Part shown: piece after piece, positions 46,281 to 57,507 of the stretch
How positions within the stretch are numbered: the stretch's first letter is position 1
How the letters are laid out: the number at the start of each line of letters is the position of its first letter
Source of the DNA: Chelydra serpentina
Lineage: Eukaryota > Chordata > Testudines > Chelydridae
DNA: 64,000 bases
Direction of reading: 5' to 3'
NCBI GenBank assembly: GCA_037349315.1
Contig: JBAIAC010000021.1
Location: 2,604,001 to 2,668,000 of the forward strand
Made by a program: the position numbers and the translations under genes
The notes under the pieces: model-generated
What the model was told of the DNA's origin: nothing
The model's database searches: none
Seen by the model: only the letters and a program-made list of their open reading frames with translations

Positions 46281-47297
46281 AGTTGCAGAGGAGCCACTAG
46301 GGGAGAGGCGAGGTGAAGTTGTTGGTGGCTGAGTCCCATCCCTTATGCAAAGGCGGGTATTGGACCAATGTTATCGTGGGGGTGCTGGACACCCTGTGTA
46401 GGGTAGAAACCACTTCAAACCGGGGGTGCTGCTGCACCCGCACCCCCAGCACCCTGAGTTCCAGCCCCCTGTTCAAAGAACATTTCTTAGTAATTCGTTA
46501 GTGGGTGAGATGCCTTTTCCAACATTTCACCATAAGAAATATGGGTTGAGATTCATAACAGTGTCTATTAGTAAATTCATAGATTCTTTAATAATTATTC
46601 CGATCTGGAACTGGGATGTGAGTGGCTGTAACTAATAAAATACTTTTCGGGATATTCTAAATGCCATAAAGATGAGAGAAGATCATTCCCAGAGGTGAAA
46701 TTAGTTTCTGGGCTACACTCTGCTAAATATCATACCTGAGTTTCTATTTGACAGTAGTCATACCACAGGCATGAAAAAAAATCAACCACAAGCAATGGTC
46801 AACCAAATTATGGCAGATCCAGATGTAATGTTTTTACGTATTTTATATGGAAACAGTTACCATTTAAGAAGGTTGTAGGGCTAACCCTCCTTTGTTCTTA
46901 ACAAATTAAGAACAGGAAAAATGGCTACATTTATCAGAATTTATTTCATAGCTGTATAAATATCTAAAATGTTATAATTAGTGTCACATCTTTTGCATGG
47001 TGCACAATAAAAATTATATGAAAAAACTATCAGACACAATTGGCCCCCAAAAATGTTTATTATTTATATACAAACATACAAGACCTAGCTTAGTGCACAC
47101 TGTGGTCAGACTGATTTCAGATGGCTTCTAAAACATGCACGACAGTAAGTACCATCAGAGGGCTCACTAACAATTTAAAGGGATATTACAACCCTATTCC
47201 CACACACACTACAACTAGTTAAACCAGTCTTAAATGTTGCTGTGAGAGTTGCACAGTAGTAGTCTGGCTTACTACACTTTACTTTTCAAGTTATTTA

Positions 47298-47594
47298 GGG
47301 CTGGTCTACACTAGCCCCCAAGTTCGAAGTAAGATACGCAATTTCAGCTACGTGCATAAAATAGCTGAAGTCGAAGTATCTTATTTCAAACTTAAAAGTA
47401 CTTACCCCTGGTCCACACAGCGGTGCGCAGGCTCCCCCGTCGACTCCGCCTGCTCCGTTCGCAGAGCAGGATTACCGGCGTTGACGGGGGAGCACTGCCT
47501 GGTTCGATTTATCCCGTCTAGACAAGACGTGATAAATCGAACCCAGAAGATCGATCCGACGCCTCCGACGCAGCGGGTAAGTGTAGACTAGCCC
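47298..47594. mobile_element. Harbinger-type MITE A, copy 3
   Basis: 297 bp, TTA flanks at 47295-47297 and 47595-47597; the same stem substitution as copy 2. Confidence 0.82.
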
Positions 47595-47882
47595 TTAGAG
47601 AACTCTTCATCTGTGCTGAATATCTCTCCACTTCCTTTCCTTTTAAATTCCAGAATTCCGTCACAGAAATGCTAACTCTCCGTTTGATCAAGATAATGGC
47701 AGCACCTTTGCTTTAATAAGTGCTAATATTTATTCAAATCACTTTCATGTTCTCTACTGAACTAATCAATATTTGGAACACTATTTTTAATATTAAATCT
47801 TATATCCGAGTTACATGGAAAGGAGTTAAAGAAAGGGAAGGCGAAGGATTTATCTGCCCTAGGGATATTTCTTTTTCTAAAT

Positions 47883-48327
47883 GAAAATAAGAAAGAAAAA
47901 CTTGTAGCACCTTAGAGACTAACAAATGTATTTCAGCATAAGCTTTCGTGGGTTAATACCCACTTCATCGGATGCATGGAATGAAATACACTGTAGACAG
48001 ATATTTATACAGTCAGAGAAACATGATAAGGTCCAGGTGTATAGACCAATCTTAAGAGGCTAATTAGTTGAGAGGAACCATGACAGCAGGGGAAGAAAAA
48101 ACTTTTGAAGTGATAAACAAGATGGTCACACAGGTGTGAATGAGGATCGTTAACTTAAGGGAAATAGATTCAATTAACATAATGGCCGAGCCATTCCAAA
48201 TCTCGATTTAATCCGGAGGCAACGCAATCTAGTTTGCATATCAATTCGAGTTCAATAGTTTCTCTTTGAAGTCTGCTTTTGGAGTTAATCTGTCGCAACA
48301 CTGCTATCCTCAAGTCTGTCACTGAGT
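47883..48327 (-). repeat. Left inverted terminal repeat of Penelope-like element, copy 3
   Basis: Pairs with 50768-51212. The inverse ribozyme-like core at 47934-47972 keeps both stem halves (GTGGGTTAATACCCAC), unlike copy 2. Confidence 0.9.
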
Positions 48328-48387
48328 CTGTCACTGTCAAACTCGCAGATACAGACAGACATCATCTTCCTTTCCAACTGCAAACAA

Positions 48388-50925
48388 ATGGACATCATAC
48401 CTAAAGAACTAAAGGTAAAAAATCCATTACAATCTACTTACCACACAGACTATACTGAGAGATTGTGCCTCACACTCTCAAAGAAACTGCGAAACCACCT
48501 GATCAACATCCTATACAGCAAACAGGGAAAGATTAAGACTGAGCTCTCAAAACTGGATACTCTTATGGAAAACCAACCTTCCACACAAACTTCTTCATGG
48601 ACTGACTTTACAAAAACTAGACAAGCCATTTACAACACAAGCTTTGCTTCTTTACAAAAGAAAAAGGACACTAAGCTATCTAAACTGCTGCATGCTACAA
48701 GGAACCACAACAGCAGTTCCCTTACCCCACCCAACAATATTGTTAATCTTTCCAGCTATACTCTCAGCCCAGCAGAAGAATCTGTCCTTTCTCGGGGCCT
48801 CTCCTTTTGTCCCTCCAGACCCACGAACATGATACAGTTCTGCGGTGACCTAGAATCCTACTTTCGACGTCTCCGACTCAAAGAATTTTTCCAACAGACC
48901 TCTATACAACATACTAAGCCACAGCATCCTTCCTACCAAAACTACAAAAAGAAGGATTCTGCGTGGACTCCTCCTGAAGGTCGAAACAACAAATTGGACT
49001 TCTACATAGACTGCTTCCATCGCCGTGCTCGAGCTGAAATTGTAGAAAAGCAAAATCACTTGCCCCATAACCTCAGCCGTGCAGAACGCAATGCCATCAA
49101 CAGCCTCAGGAACAACCCTAACATCATAATCAAAAAGGCTGACAAAGGAGGAGCTGTCGTCATCATGAATAAGCTGGAATATGAACAAGAAGCTGTCAGG
49201 CAGCTCTGTAACTCCACATTCTACAGGCCTTTATCCTCTGACCCCACTGAGGAGTACCAAAAGAAACTGCACCATCTGCTCCAGAAACTCCCTGGAAAAG
49301 CACAAGAACAAATTTGTACAGACACGTGCCTAGAACCCCGACCAGGCACATTCTATCTGCTACCCAAGATCCATAAACCTGGTAATCCTGGACGCCCCAT
49401 CATCTCAGGCATTGGCACCCTAACAGCAGGATTGTCTGGCTATGTAGACTCTCTCCTCAGGCCCTATGCTACCAGCACTCCCAGCTATCTTCGCGACACC
49501 ACTGACTTCCTGAGGAAACTACAATCCATCGGTGATCTTCCAGACAACACCATCCTGGCCACTATGGATGTAGAAGCCCTCTACACTAACATTCCACACA
49601 ACGATGGACTACAAGCTGTCAGGAACAGTATCCCCGATACTACCACGGCTAACCTGGTGGCCGAACTTTGTGATTTTGTCCTCACCCACAACTATTTCAC
49701 ATTTGGGGACAATATTTACCTTCAAGTCAGTGGCACTGCTATGGGTACCCGTATGGCCCCACAGTATGCCAACATTTTTATGGCTGACTTAGAACAACGC
49801 TTCCTCTGCTCTCGTCGCCTAACACCCCTACTCTACTTGCGCTACATTGATGATATCTTCATCACTTGGACCCATGGAAAAGAAGCCCTTGAGGAATTCC
49901 ACCATGATTTCAACAATTTCCATCCCACCATCAACCTCAGCCTAGACCAGTCCACACAAGCGGTCCATTTCCTAGACACCACTGTGCTAATAAGTGATGG
50001 TCACATTAACACCACCCTATACCGGAAACCTACTGACCGCTATACATACCTACATGCTTCCAGCTTCCATCCTGGACACACCACACGATCCATTGTTTAC
50101 AGCCAAGCTCTAAGATACAACCGCATTTGCTCCAATCCCTCAGACAGAGACAAACACCTACAAGATCTCTATCAAGCATTCTTACAACTACAATACCCAC
50201 CTGCTGAAGTGAAAAAACAGATCGACGGGGCCAAAAGAGTACCCAGGAGTCACCTACTACAAGACAGGCCCAAAAAAGAAAATAACAGAACACCACTAGC
50301 CGTCACCTTTAGCCCACAACTAAAACCTCTCCAGCGCATCATCAAAGATCTACAACCTATCCTAAAAGATGATCCCTCACTCTCACAGATCTTGGGGGAC
50401 AGACCAATCCTTGCTTACAGACAGCCCCCCAACCTGAAGCAAATACTCACCAGCAACCACACACCATACAACAAAAACACCAACCCAGGAACCTATCCTT
50501 GCAACAAAGCCCGATGCCAACTCTGTCAACATATCGATTCAAGTGATACCATCACAGGGCCTAATCACATCCGCCACGCCATCAGGGGCTCATTCACCTG
50601 CACATCTACCAATGTGATATATGCCATCATGTGCCAGCAATGCCCCTCTGCCATGTACATTGGCCAAACCGGACAGTCTCTACGCAAAAGAATAAATGGA
50701 CATAAATCTGACATCAGGAATCATAACATTCAAAAACCAGTAGGAGAACACTTCAACCTCCCTAATCACTCAGTGACAGACTTGAGGATAGCAGTGTTGC
50801 GACAGATTAACTCCAAAAGCAGACTTCAAAGAGAAACTATTGAACTCGAATTGATATGCAAACTAGATTGCGTTGCCTCCGGATTAAATCGAGATTTGGA
50901 ATGGCTCGGCCATTATGTTAATTGA
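48388..50925 (+). CDS. Penelope-like RT / GIY-YIG endonuclease, copy 3
   Basis: 845 aa, uninterrupted, domain order as in copy 2. Differences from copy 2: T23 for A, D190 for E, R336 for C, R369 for C, T493 for I and N770 for K. R336 lies in NPGRPIISG, a conserved Penelope RT stretch, so this copy looks closer to the active ancestor. T493 follows the catalytic YIDD by four residues. Whether it is expressed cannot be told. Confidence 0.93.
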   Translation: MDIIPKELKVKNPLQSTYHTDYTERLCLTLSKKLRNHLINILYSKQGKIKTELSKLDTLMENQPSTQTSSWTDFTKTRQAIYNTSFASLQKKKDTKLSKLLHATRNHNSSSLTPPNNIVNLSSYTLSPAEESVLSRGLSFCPSRPTNMIQFCGDLESYFRRLRLKEFFQQTSIQHTKPQHPSYQNYKKKDSAWTPPEGRNNKLDFYIDCFHRRARAEIVEKQNHLPHNLSRAERNAINSLRNNPNIIIKKADKGGAVVIMNKLEYEQEAVRQLCNSTFYRPLSSDPTEEYQKKLHHLLQKLPGKAQEQICTDTCLEPRPGTFYLLPKIHKPGNPGRPIISGIGTLTAGLSGYVDSLLRPYATSTPSYLRDTTDFLRKLQSIGDLPDNTILATMDVEALYTNIPHNDGLQAVRNSIPDTTTANLVAELCDFVLTHNYFTFGDNIYLQVSGTAMGTRMAPQYANIFMADLEQRFLCSRRLTPLLYLRYIDDIFITWTHGKEALEEFHHDFNNFHPTINLSLDQSTQAVHFLDTTVLISDGHINTTLYRKPTDRYTYLHASSFHPGHTTRSIVYSQALRYNRICSNPSDRDKHLQDLYQAFLQLQYPPAEVKKQIDGAKRVPRSHLLQDRPKKENNRTPLAVTFSPQLKPLQRIIKDLQPILKDDPSLSQILGDRPILAYRQPPNLKQILTSNHTPYNKNTNPGTYPCNKARCQLCQHIDSSDTITGPNHIRHAIRGSFTCTSTNVIYAIMCQQCPSAMYIGQTGQSLRKRINGHKSDIRNHNIQKPVGEHFNLPNHSVTDLRIAVLRQINSKSRLQRETIELELICKLDCVASGLNRDLEWLGHYVN

Positions 50926-51212
50926 ATCTATTTCCCTTAAGTTAACGATCCTCATTCACACCTGTGTGACCATCTTGTTTATCACTTCAAAAGTTTTTTC
51001 TTCCCCTGCTGTCATGGTTCCTCTCAGCTAATTAGCCTCTTAAGATTGGTCTATACACCTGGACCTTATCATGTTTCTCTGACTGTATAAATATCTGTCT
51101 ACAGTGTATTTCATTCCATGCATCCGATGAAGTGGGTATTAACCCACGAAAGCTTATGCTGAAATAAATTTGTTAGTCTCTAAGGTGCTACAAGTTTTTC
51201 TTTCTTATTTTC
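50768..51212 (+). repeat. Right inverted terminal repeat of Penelope-like element, copy 3
   Basis: Partner of 47883-48327; overlaps the last codons of the ORF. Confidence 0.9.
51123..51161 (+). ncRNA. Hammerhead-ribozyme-like core in Penelope terminus, copy 3
   Basis: Same sequence and same reservations as at 31850-31888. Confidence 0.35.
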
Positions 51213-51283
51213 GTTTTGCTGACACAGACTAACACGGCTACTACACTTAAACCTATCTTTTTCTAAAGAGTCAATGCACATAT

Positions 51284-51471
51284 CATAGAATCATAGAATA
51301 TCAGGGTTGGAAGGGACCTTAGGAGGTCATCTAGTCCAACCCCCTGCTCAAAGCAGGACCAATCCCCAATTTTTTTTTTCCCAGATCCCTAAATGGCCCC
51401 CTCAAGGAGTGAACTCACAACCCTGGGTTTAGCAGGCCAATGCTCAAACAACTGAGCTATCCCTCCCCTCC
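51284..51471 (-). mobile_element. tRNA-derived SINE with CR1 tail, copy 3
   Basis: Counterpart of 13111-13301 with two terminal octamers. Confidence 0.88.
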
Positions 51472-52034
51472 ATAGCTGAAAAAATGCAGTACAGTTCTTT
51501 AATATAACACCCCAAATGCATTTTGGTTTCTTTCAACTTACTTGCCATCATGCACAGAAATCGCTGGTGTAAACAGCTGAGGGTCCCATTTTAGAATTTT
51601 TTTGTGATTGGACTTAACCTCCAGTGTCATGAATAAGATGCGTGGTTCACCATTAATGAGATGACATTTACACAATTGATATATGTTGCACTTGTTCGCT
51701 TTGAAATTGTAAAATAAGCAAAAAAGCTGCTAGTTACTATACTACAAATATTTTAACTAACCAATTCCTGCTTTTTTTGTTAGTGCTGAACACTAGTGAC
51801 ACCTATATTTACTCATTCCTAAGGGATTTTAATATAAGACGCCAATTTGTGCAGAAGGGAATTTTCTTCACCAATTACTGCAGAGAATTCCCTCATAATT
51901 TGATGCTGTCTGCCTCTCCATAAAAAGTTATCCTTGTCTGTGATTTTGACACAACCAACTACTGCACCAAACATCCACATGGAGGGGGAATGTTAGTAAA
52001 GGTGATTGTGCAGAAAGGTCAGGAAATGGCTTCC

Positions 52035-52330
52035 AAAATTCATAGCTATTAAGGCCAGAAGAGACCAGTCAATCATCTAGATCATCTGCATAACACAAGC
52101 CATGACATTGCGATGTATTACCCCAATATGGAGCCCAACAGCATGTATTTGGCTAAAGCAACTTCCATAAAGTTGTCCTGACAGGGTTTGAAGACATTGG
52201 GAGCTGGAGTGCCCATCATTTCCCTTGGGAGTTTGTCCCAATGGTTGATCACCCTCACTATAGAAAATTTGTTCTTATTTTCAGTTTGAATTAATCTTTC
52301 TTTCACTTCCAGACATCCTTTGTAGAAGGA
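52035..52330 (-). mobile_element. Old CR1 3' fragment, copy 3
   Basis: Counterpart of 13861-14155; encodes RVINHWDKLPREMMGTP. Confidence 0.7.
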
Positions 52331-52420
52331 ATATTTCAAGGGGGGGAGAAAGTAGGTTTTCAGGCACTGATCCTGAATACAAACGTTTATTAGCCAAGCA
52401 ACTTTATGTGGGAGCCATTC

Positions 52421-52460
52421 CCCCCCCCCACCCCCACCCCCACCCCACCCCACCCCTCCT
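52421..52460. repeat. C-rich simple repeat, copy 3
   Basis: CCCCCACCC-type units; shorter in copies 1 and 2. A site where copies differ by slippage. Confidence 0.8.
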
Positions 52461-53433
52461 CCGCATACAGGGCTGTATTTATTTCCCAACCCCAGGTCCA
52501 ACTGCCATAACTGACACTTTGGAATGACCCATTCTCCTACCTCCCCCACCATAATACAGGGTTACTGTTACCCCAAAAATGGCATTTGGGGGCACTTCTT
52601 TATAACCTGCCTATTTCCCCCTTAGTCTGTTATTCGTGAGGTAAAAGTTCCTGGGGCTGTTAAGGAAACACTAAAGGACACGGCTATAACCTTCTGATAA
52701 TGTAATTGACACAGGCAGTATTCTTTCCAAAACCAAGTATCTGATTGATATAACTAATAATCCCTAATAAAGTGTATCCTAAAACTCCTAAATAAGGCAC
52801 AAAATCCCAAAGACACAAATCCCATTTGAAAATTAAAGAGCACTTAAACTACAATAGCATTTAGTTCAAATGATTCTAAGCAAAGCAATTCATTGCAAGT
52901 AGTCAGTTTGCAACAAATTGCTGACAACAGATCTTAAATTACTTTAAAGTTTATATATCTACACACTGGTACAGCATGGGGGTCGCACGGAGAGCCACCC
53001 GAGAGCTGCCCCTGGCCCACTGCCTGAGCTTCAGGGATGTGCAGAGCACACAGCCGCGTGGCCGCGCTGCCCAGCCCACTCCCAGAGCCTGCTCCTACAC
53101 CGGCCCCCGGCCTGAGCTCTGGGGTGGGACCGGCAAGTGCACACAGCTGCGTGGCTGAGCAGCCTGGCCCAGCGACGGAGCTCAGCGGCCGGACTTGGGA
53201 TACCTCCCCGGCCCCTGGTAAAATAGGATGGGGCCAGGAGGGGAGGGGAAGGGCCAGATGGGAAAAGTGTGGGAGTCCTGGGTTAGGGATGGGGTGGGGA
53301 GCAGTCACGTGGGGAGATCCCGGCCCCTAGGCTAAGGGTGAAGCGGGGAGGGGACATGTGGGTAGGTCACGTGGCTCCCTTAGGGTGGTGCCCCTTTAGC
53401 CTCCCCACTAGCTGCTGCTGTAAGTATACTTAA

Positions 53434-53453
53434 AACACACACACACACACACA
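53434..53453. repeat. (CA)n microsatellite, copy 3
   Basis: About ten CA units before the segment absent in copy 1. Confidence 0.9.
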
Positions 53454-53454
53454 A

Positions 53455-53801
53455 AGTATACACATACTAATCCTATATACTATCCTATAAACTAAACCAT
53501 AATTAAAAGAATATTAAGCGTATGCTATATAAATCGATCCCGGAAGTGCTCGCCCTTGACACCGGTACTCCTGTTCCGCGAGAGGAGTACGCGGAGTCGA
53601 CGGGGGAGCCTGCCTGCCGGGTGTGGACCCGCGGTAAGTACCTTGCAGTTCCAACTAAGATACTTCGACTTCAACTACGTTATTCACGAACTGGGGGGTT
53701 AGTGTGGAGCAGACCTTAGAAAAGTTCCCTCACTTGTTGCCCATGCTCAGTCTTGACCACTACCCCAGAATTCGGATTGACAGCTCCGACCTTTAGCACA
53801 A
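53455..53801. other. Segment absent from copy 1 (MITE-like), copy 3
   Basis: Counterpart of 34179-34525, bounded by CACAA. Confidence 0.6.
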
Positions 53802-56079
53802 GGTGTGACCAGGACAAGTGGCTTCCAATCAGCTAATGGTTTAACTGACTGACCATCTGCCACCCCTCACTGCGCCTGCCCCATAGTGGCGGATCTCGCA
53901 CGTGCTCCCGGTTCTCCTTCACCCCCGAGCTGTGACTCTGCACAGACATGGCCACACACACTTGGCTCTTTGCCAGCAGCCAGCGCAACTTTTTTTCCCC
54001 CTTTTTTCTGCAGAAATCCAAAGTTCTCACTGAGCCGGCTCAGGGCCCGCAGCAGCCGCCGCAGGGCGGAGTGACGTCTCCTTACTCAGAGCGGAGACCA
54101 GACCTACAACGCCGGGACTGGAGAATCGTCTCTAGTGACACCGTGTTTACTCCCTTCGCCCGCCCCAGCCACCCCCATGGGCAGGAGAACAGGGAACTGC
54201 CCGCCTGGCCTGGGGAGGGACCATTCGCACCCTGACACGGGGGGGATGGCAAATAACGTAAGGGCAAAGATTTTTCTTGACATTCCTGACAGCAAAATAA
54301 AACCAAAAATGAAATGGGCTCCCCCGTGACTGTATCGCCCCTGCTCCCGCCACCAGCGAGATGGTTCCATCCAGCGCAGAGCCAGGCACTAAACTCCCAG
54401 CTCATGGAACGAACCATTTCCCTATTGGGAGGGGGAGCTCTCATGCAGCATAAAATGCCAAAGGTTCAAAACTGACCTCTTCTGTTATGTTCCTCTAAAT
54501 GTTTAAATTCAAATCCTTTAAAAGTTTTCTCTTCTCTTTAGTGACAGGGGTAGTATTTATCAAATCAATAGGTTTGAAAATATTCTTAGGGATCCCTCCC
54601 CTCATCCAGCTGAGAATGGGCCCTGCCAAAGTGGCAGTTATGGCAGTTGGACAGACCCCTCCCCCACCCCATCCTGGTCAGGCCTGGGCAGGGTGGGGGT
54701 TAATTGGGTCTGTCTGTCCTGTCTGCACTGGGGCAAGTGGGCGGGGTGATCCTGTAGCGAGTTAAGGGCTGAGGAGGGGGAATCCTCAATCAACAGGGAA
54801 AAGCCCAGGCTGGTCAGGGGGGCTGATCCCCCTCACCCTCTGAGGGGGCCCTTAGCGGTGGAGAAGACGACAATAATGTTCAGCCCATTATGAGTTTTCA
54901 AATCATACTTCAAAAGGCATACTTTGTACAAATGTGATCATTATCCTGATAAGGGGTGAACATAGAGGTACAGACTGTCACACTAATACGGAAAGGTAAG
55001 TATGTACCGACTCTGGAGAAATGTTTTGCACCAGATACCTCTTCACTCTGTTCCAAACGATTAACTCAGTTTTGCTCATATTTGTATTCTCCTCATTTAG
55101 AAGACAGAAAATTCCAGATTCCGCAGACTTTACACACCTTTTCTCATCTAATTATGAACACAAGAGTTTAGCTGGTATTAGACCATAGCACACAAGTAGC
55201 ATAAAACCATAGAAATATTTGCACCAAAGGTACCTAGCACACAGTTCATATTTGACAAACCTTAACAGAACATACATCTTGCATCTGACAGATGTCGCAT
55301 ATACTATGAACAAAGGTTAAAACAATTGAACTACTAGTAAATTTGTACAATAAAGCTTAACATGAGCAGAGTATTCTGGATTATTTTAACAAGTTTAGAG
55401 TTCTAACACCCCCATTTCTTGAGTAGAAATAATGTTTAAAAGCTGATTACAACCGAGCTGAACTGCAGCCGGCATAACTAACTCCAGAAAGAAAGGCAAG
55501 ATGGCTGCTTCTCCCCAACAACATCTCCCAAGAGTGACTGGAACGTAACAAAGTCAGCACTGCAGGGAAGATTGCAGATCTTCACTTACACACATGGCAG
55601 TGCTGCCATTTCAGACTCAAATTTCTCTTGTATTCTTTTATTCCCTACAAGAACAATGAGACAACAGTGACAAAGTCCCATCTCATCATCGCCCTCTAAC
55701 AGAGAGGAATGGCCACAGGTTACCCCAGCTTGAGGAATGGGGAGACAACGACCCGGTACTGCTGCTCAGTTTGATCTGTGGATGTCGCTGGGATTAGTTT
55801 CGCTCCCTCTCTATTCCGGAATCTCTCTCCTGAAACAATGTTCTCTGGGTTGCCTGATCCCTTGCAGGATCCCACCTATCCCTACCCTGTGACCGCTGGC
55901 TGTTTCATATCCATGTCACACTCTGGGCTGGGACTGCAACTTCACAAGTTGTTTACAGAAAACACCTACAACAAGCAGCAAACCCGAGTCCCAGTCTGCA
56001 AAGCAAAGCAAAGTTGCCCAGAGAGATTTTCCTGCACTCCTTGCCACTTGGTGTCAAGGCTGAGATCCAGGTACATGTC

Positions 56080-56322
56080 AGGGCTTGTCTACACTACCGC
56101 GCGGGGTCGATCTAATATGCCACAACTTCAATTATATGAATAGCGTAGCTGAAGTCGACGTAGTTAGATCTACTTACCGCAGTGAAGACACCGCGGTAAG
56201 TCGATAGCTGATGCTCTCCCGTCAACTGCGCTTGCGCTCCTCGTTCTAGGGGAGTACCAGTGTCAACCCCCGCTGTATCGATTGCTCCCCGCCAATCCGG
56301 TGGGTAGTGTAGACAAGACCTA
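56080..56322. mobile_element. MITE C at the copy 3/4 phase point
   Basis: Counterpart of 17553-17796. Confidence 0.72.
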
Positions 56323-56329
56323 AGTATTG

Positions 56330-56593
56330 GGGCTAATGTACACTAGAAGTGCTACAGTTCTCGCTAGTGTTCAAGACACCAAGCTAGCATTCAAGACACT
56401 CTACTCAAATGGGAGAGAGCTCCCTGTTAGTATAACACCGCTACCTCTCTGAGAGGTGGTAGCTATGTTGGCAAGGAAACTCTCCCATCAACATAGCTCA
56501 GTTTACACCAGTGCTTAGGATGGTATATTTTACACCACGCCGGGATGTGGATGAGTGTAATGGTAAGTTATAAGTTCTAGTATAGACAAGCCC
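56330..56593. mobile_element. MITE B, copy 4
   Basis: Counterpart of 81-344; the left flank reads ATTG rather than ATTA. Confidence 0.62.
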
Positions 56594-56704
56594 TAGATGG
56601 CATTAAAGTGCCACTAACTCATCCAGGAACACAAATCTGAGTTATTAAAAAAACAAAAAGAAGCCATTATAATAGCAAGTAACTGACATCTATCATTGCA
56701 GCCC

Positions 56705-56929
56705 TTACCTTTTTTGTGGTGTATGACTTCTGATGGCAGAATGAATTAGATGATGGGTAAGTGATGTGGTCACGCTCATCGTGATAGCAGCATCCACAGA
56801 TGTCAAGCATCTGCATGTGCCATCAAGATGATAAAGAAGGCAGTCCATAACCAAACGGCAGGCTGCTTGTTGACCCTGTAACTCCAATTTCCAACCTTCC
56901 GGTCCTACCTGGCATTGCTTGCCTGACAA
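56705..56929 (-). other. Conserved 74-codon ORF, copy 4
   Basis: Counterpart of 455-679, ending HTPQKR in place of HTPEKR and with HSAIRS for HCAIRS. The donor-like AAAAAAG|GTAAGG is kept. Confidence 0.3.
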
Positions 56930-57507
56930 TTAGGTGTGAAGAGAGGGCCCTGGCTGCATTATGCATGAAGCTTGCTTCATAATTTTATCTCAAAGCCAAA
57001 TCAAAACAACCTTCCTTTTGATTCAGTACCATGAGGGGCACACAGGGGATCTCACAGCCTTTCATTAACTCAGGAGACGAAAGTTCCTTTTCAGTGTCTG
57101 CCAGTATCTTTACCCATTATTCCTTTTTCCAAACAGAAACATCCCAGAAGAAATAAAATAATTAATTCAATTTGTAGCGCCTGAGAGGAACAGAGCCACA
57201 GTGAAGAAATGGCTTGGGAGAAACCAGGACCTCCAAAGTGAAGTCTTGGCTCCAGTCATCTCTCTCTAAGCTGCAGCCCATAATGCCCAAAATAGAATAT
57301 TTCAGTACCTCTAAGGTTAAATACTCACATCTCCAGAACCATAACAATTATTTTAACAAACTGAGGACCTAAACACATGTCTGCTTAGTGAAAGGGTGGG
57401 AACATTATAGAGTGAAAGCAAGTTCTCCATCTTTTACAGACTTTGGGAACAGGGTGAAGTGAGAGATTGAAGAGGTTCCCTCCATCAAACACAAGGGTGA
57501 GGAGTCT

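Larger units (their letters stand above)
47882..51255 (+). mobile_element. Penelope-like retroelement, copy 3
   Basis: 3,374 bp, same length and same 12-bp target duplication (47870-47881 and 51256-51267) as in copy 2, so it was copied by the segmental duplication and is not a second insertion. Confidence 0.92.
37005..56249. repeat. Tandem segmental duplication, copy 3
   Basis: Sister of copy 2, differing by scattered single-base changes and small indels such as a longer C-rich tract at 52421-52460. Differences run along the whole length, including the retroelement and zinc-finger ORFs, which argues against simple assembly duplication of one locus. Confidence 0.95.

Noticed and set aside
17724..56249. 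Copies 2 and 3 as an assembly artefact of one locus
   Set aside because: They differ at many scattered sites, including coding changes and simple-repeat lengths, and both are embedded in distinct neighbours. Long-read spanning would settle it.
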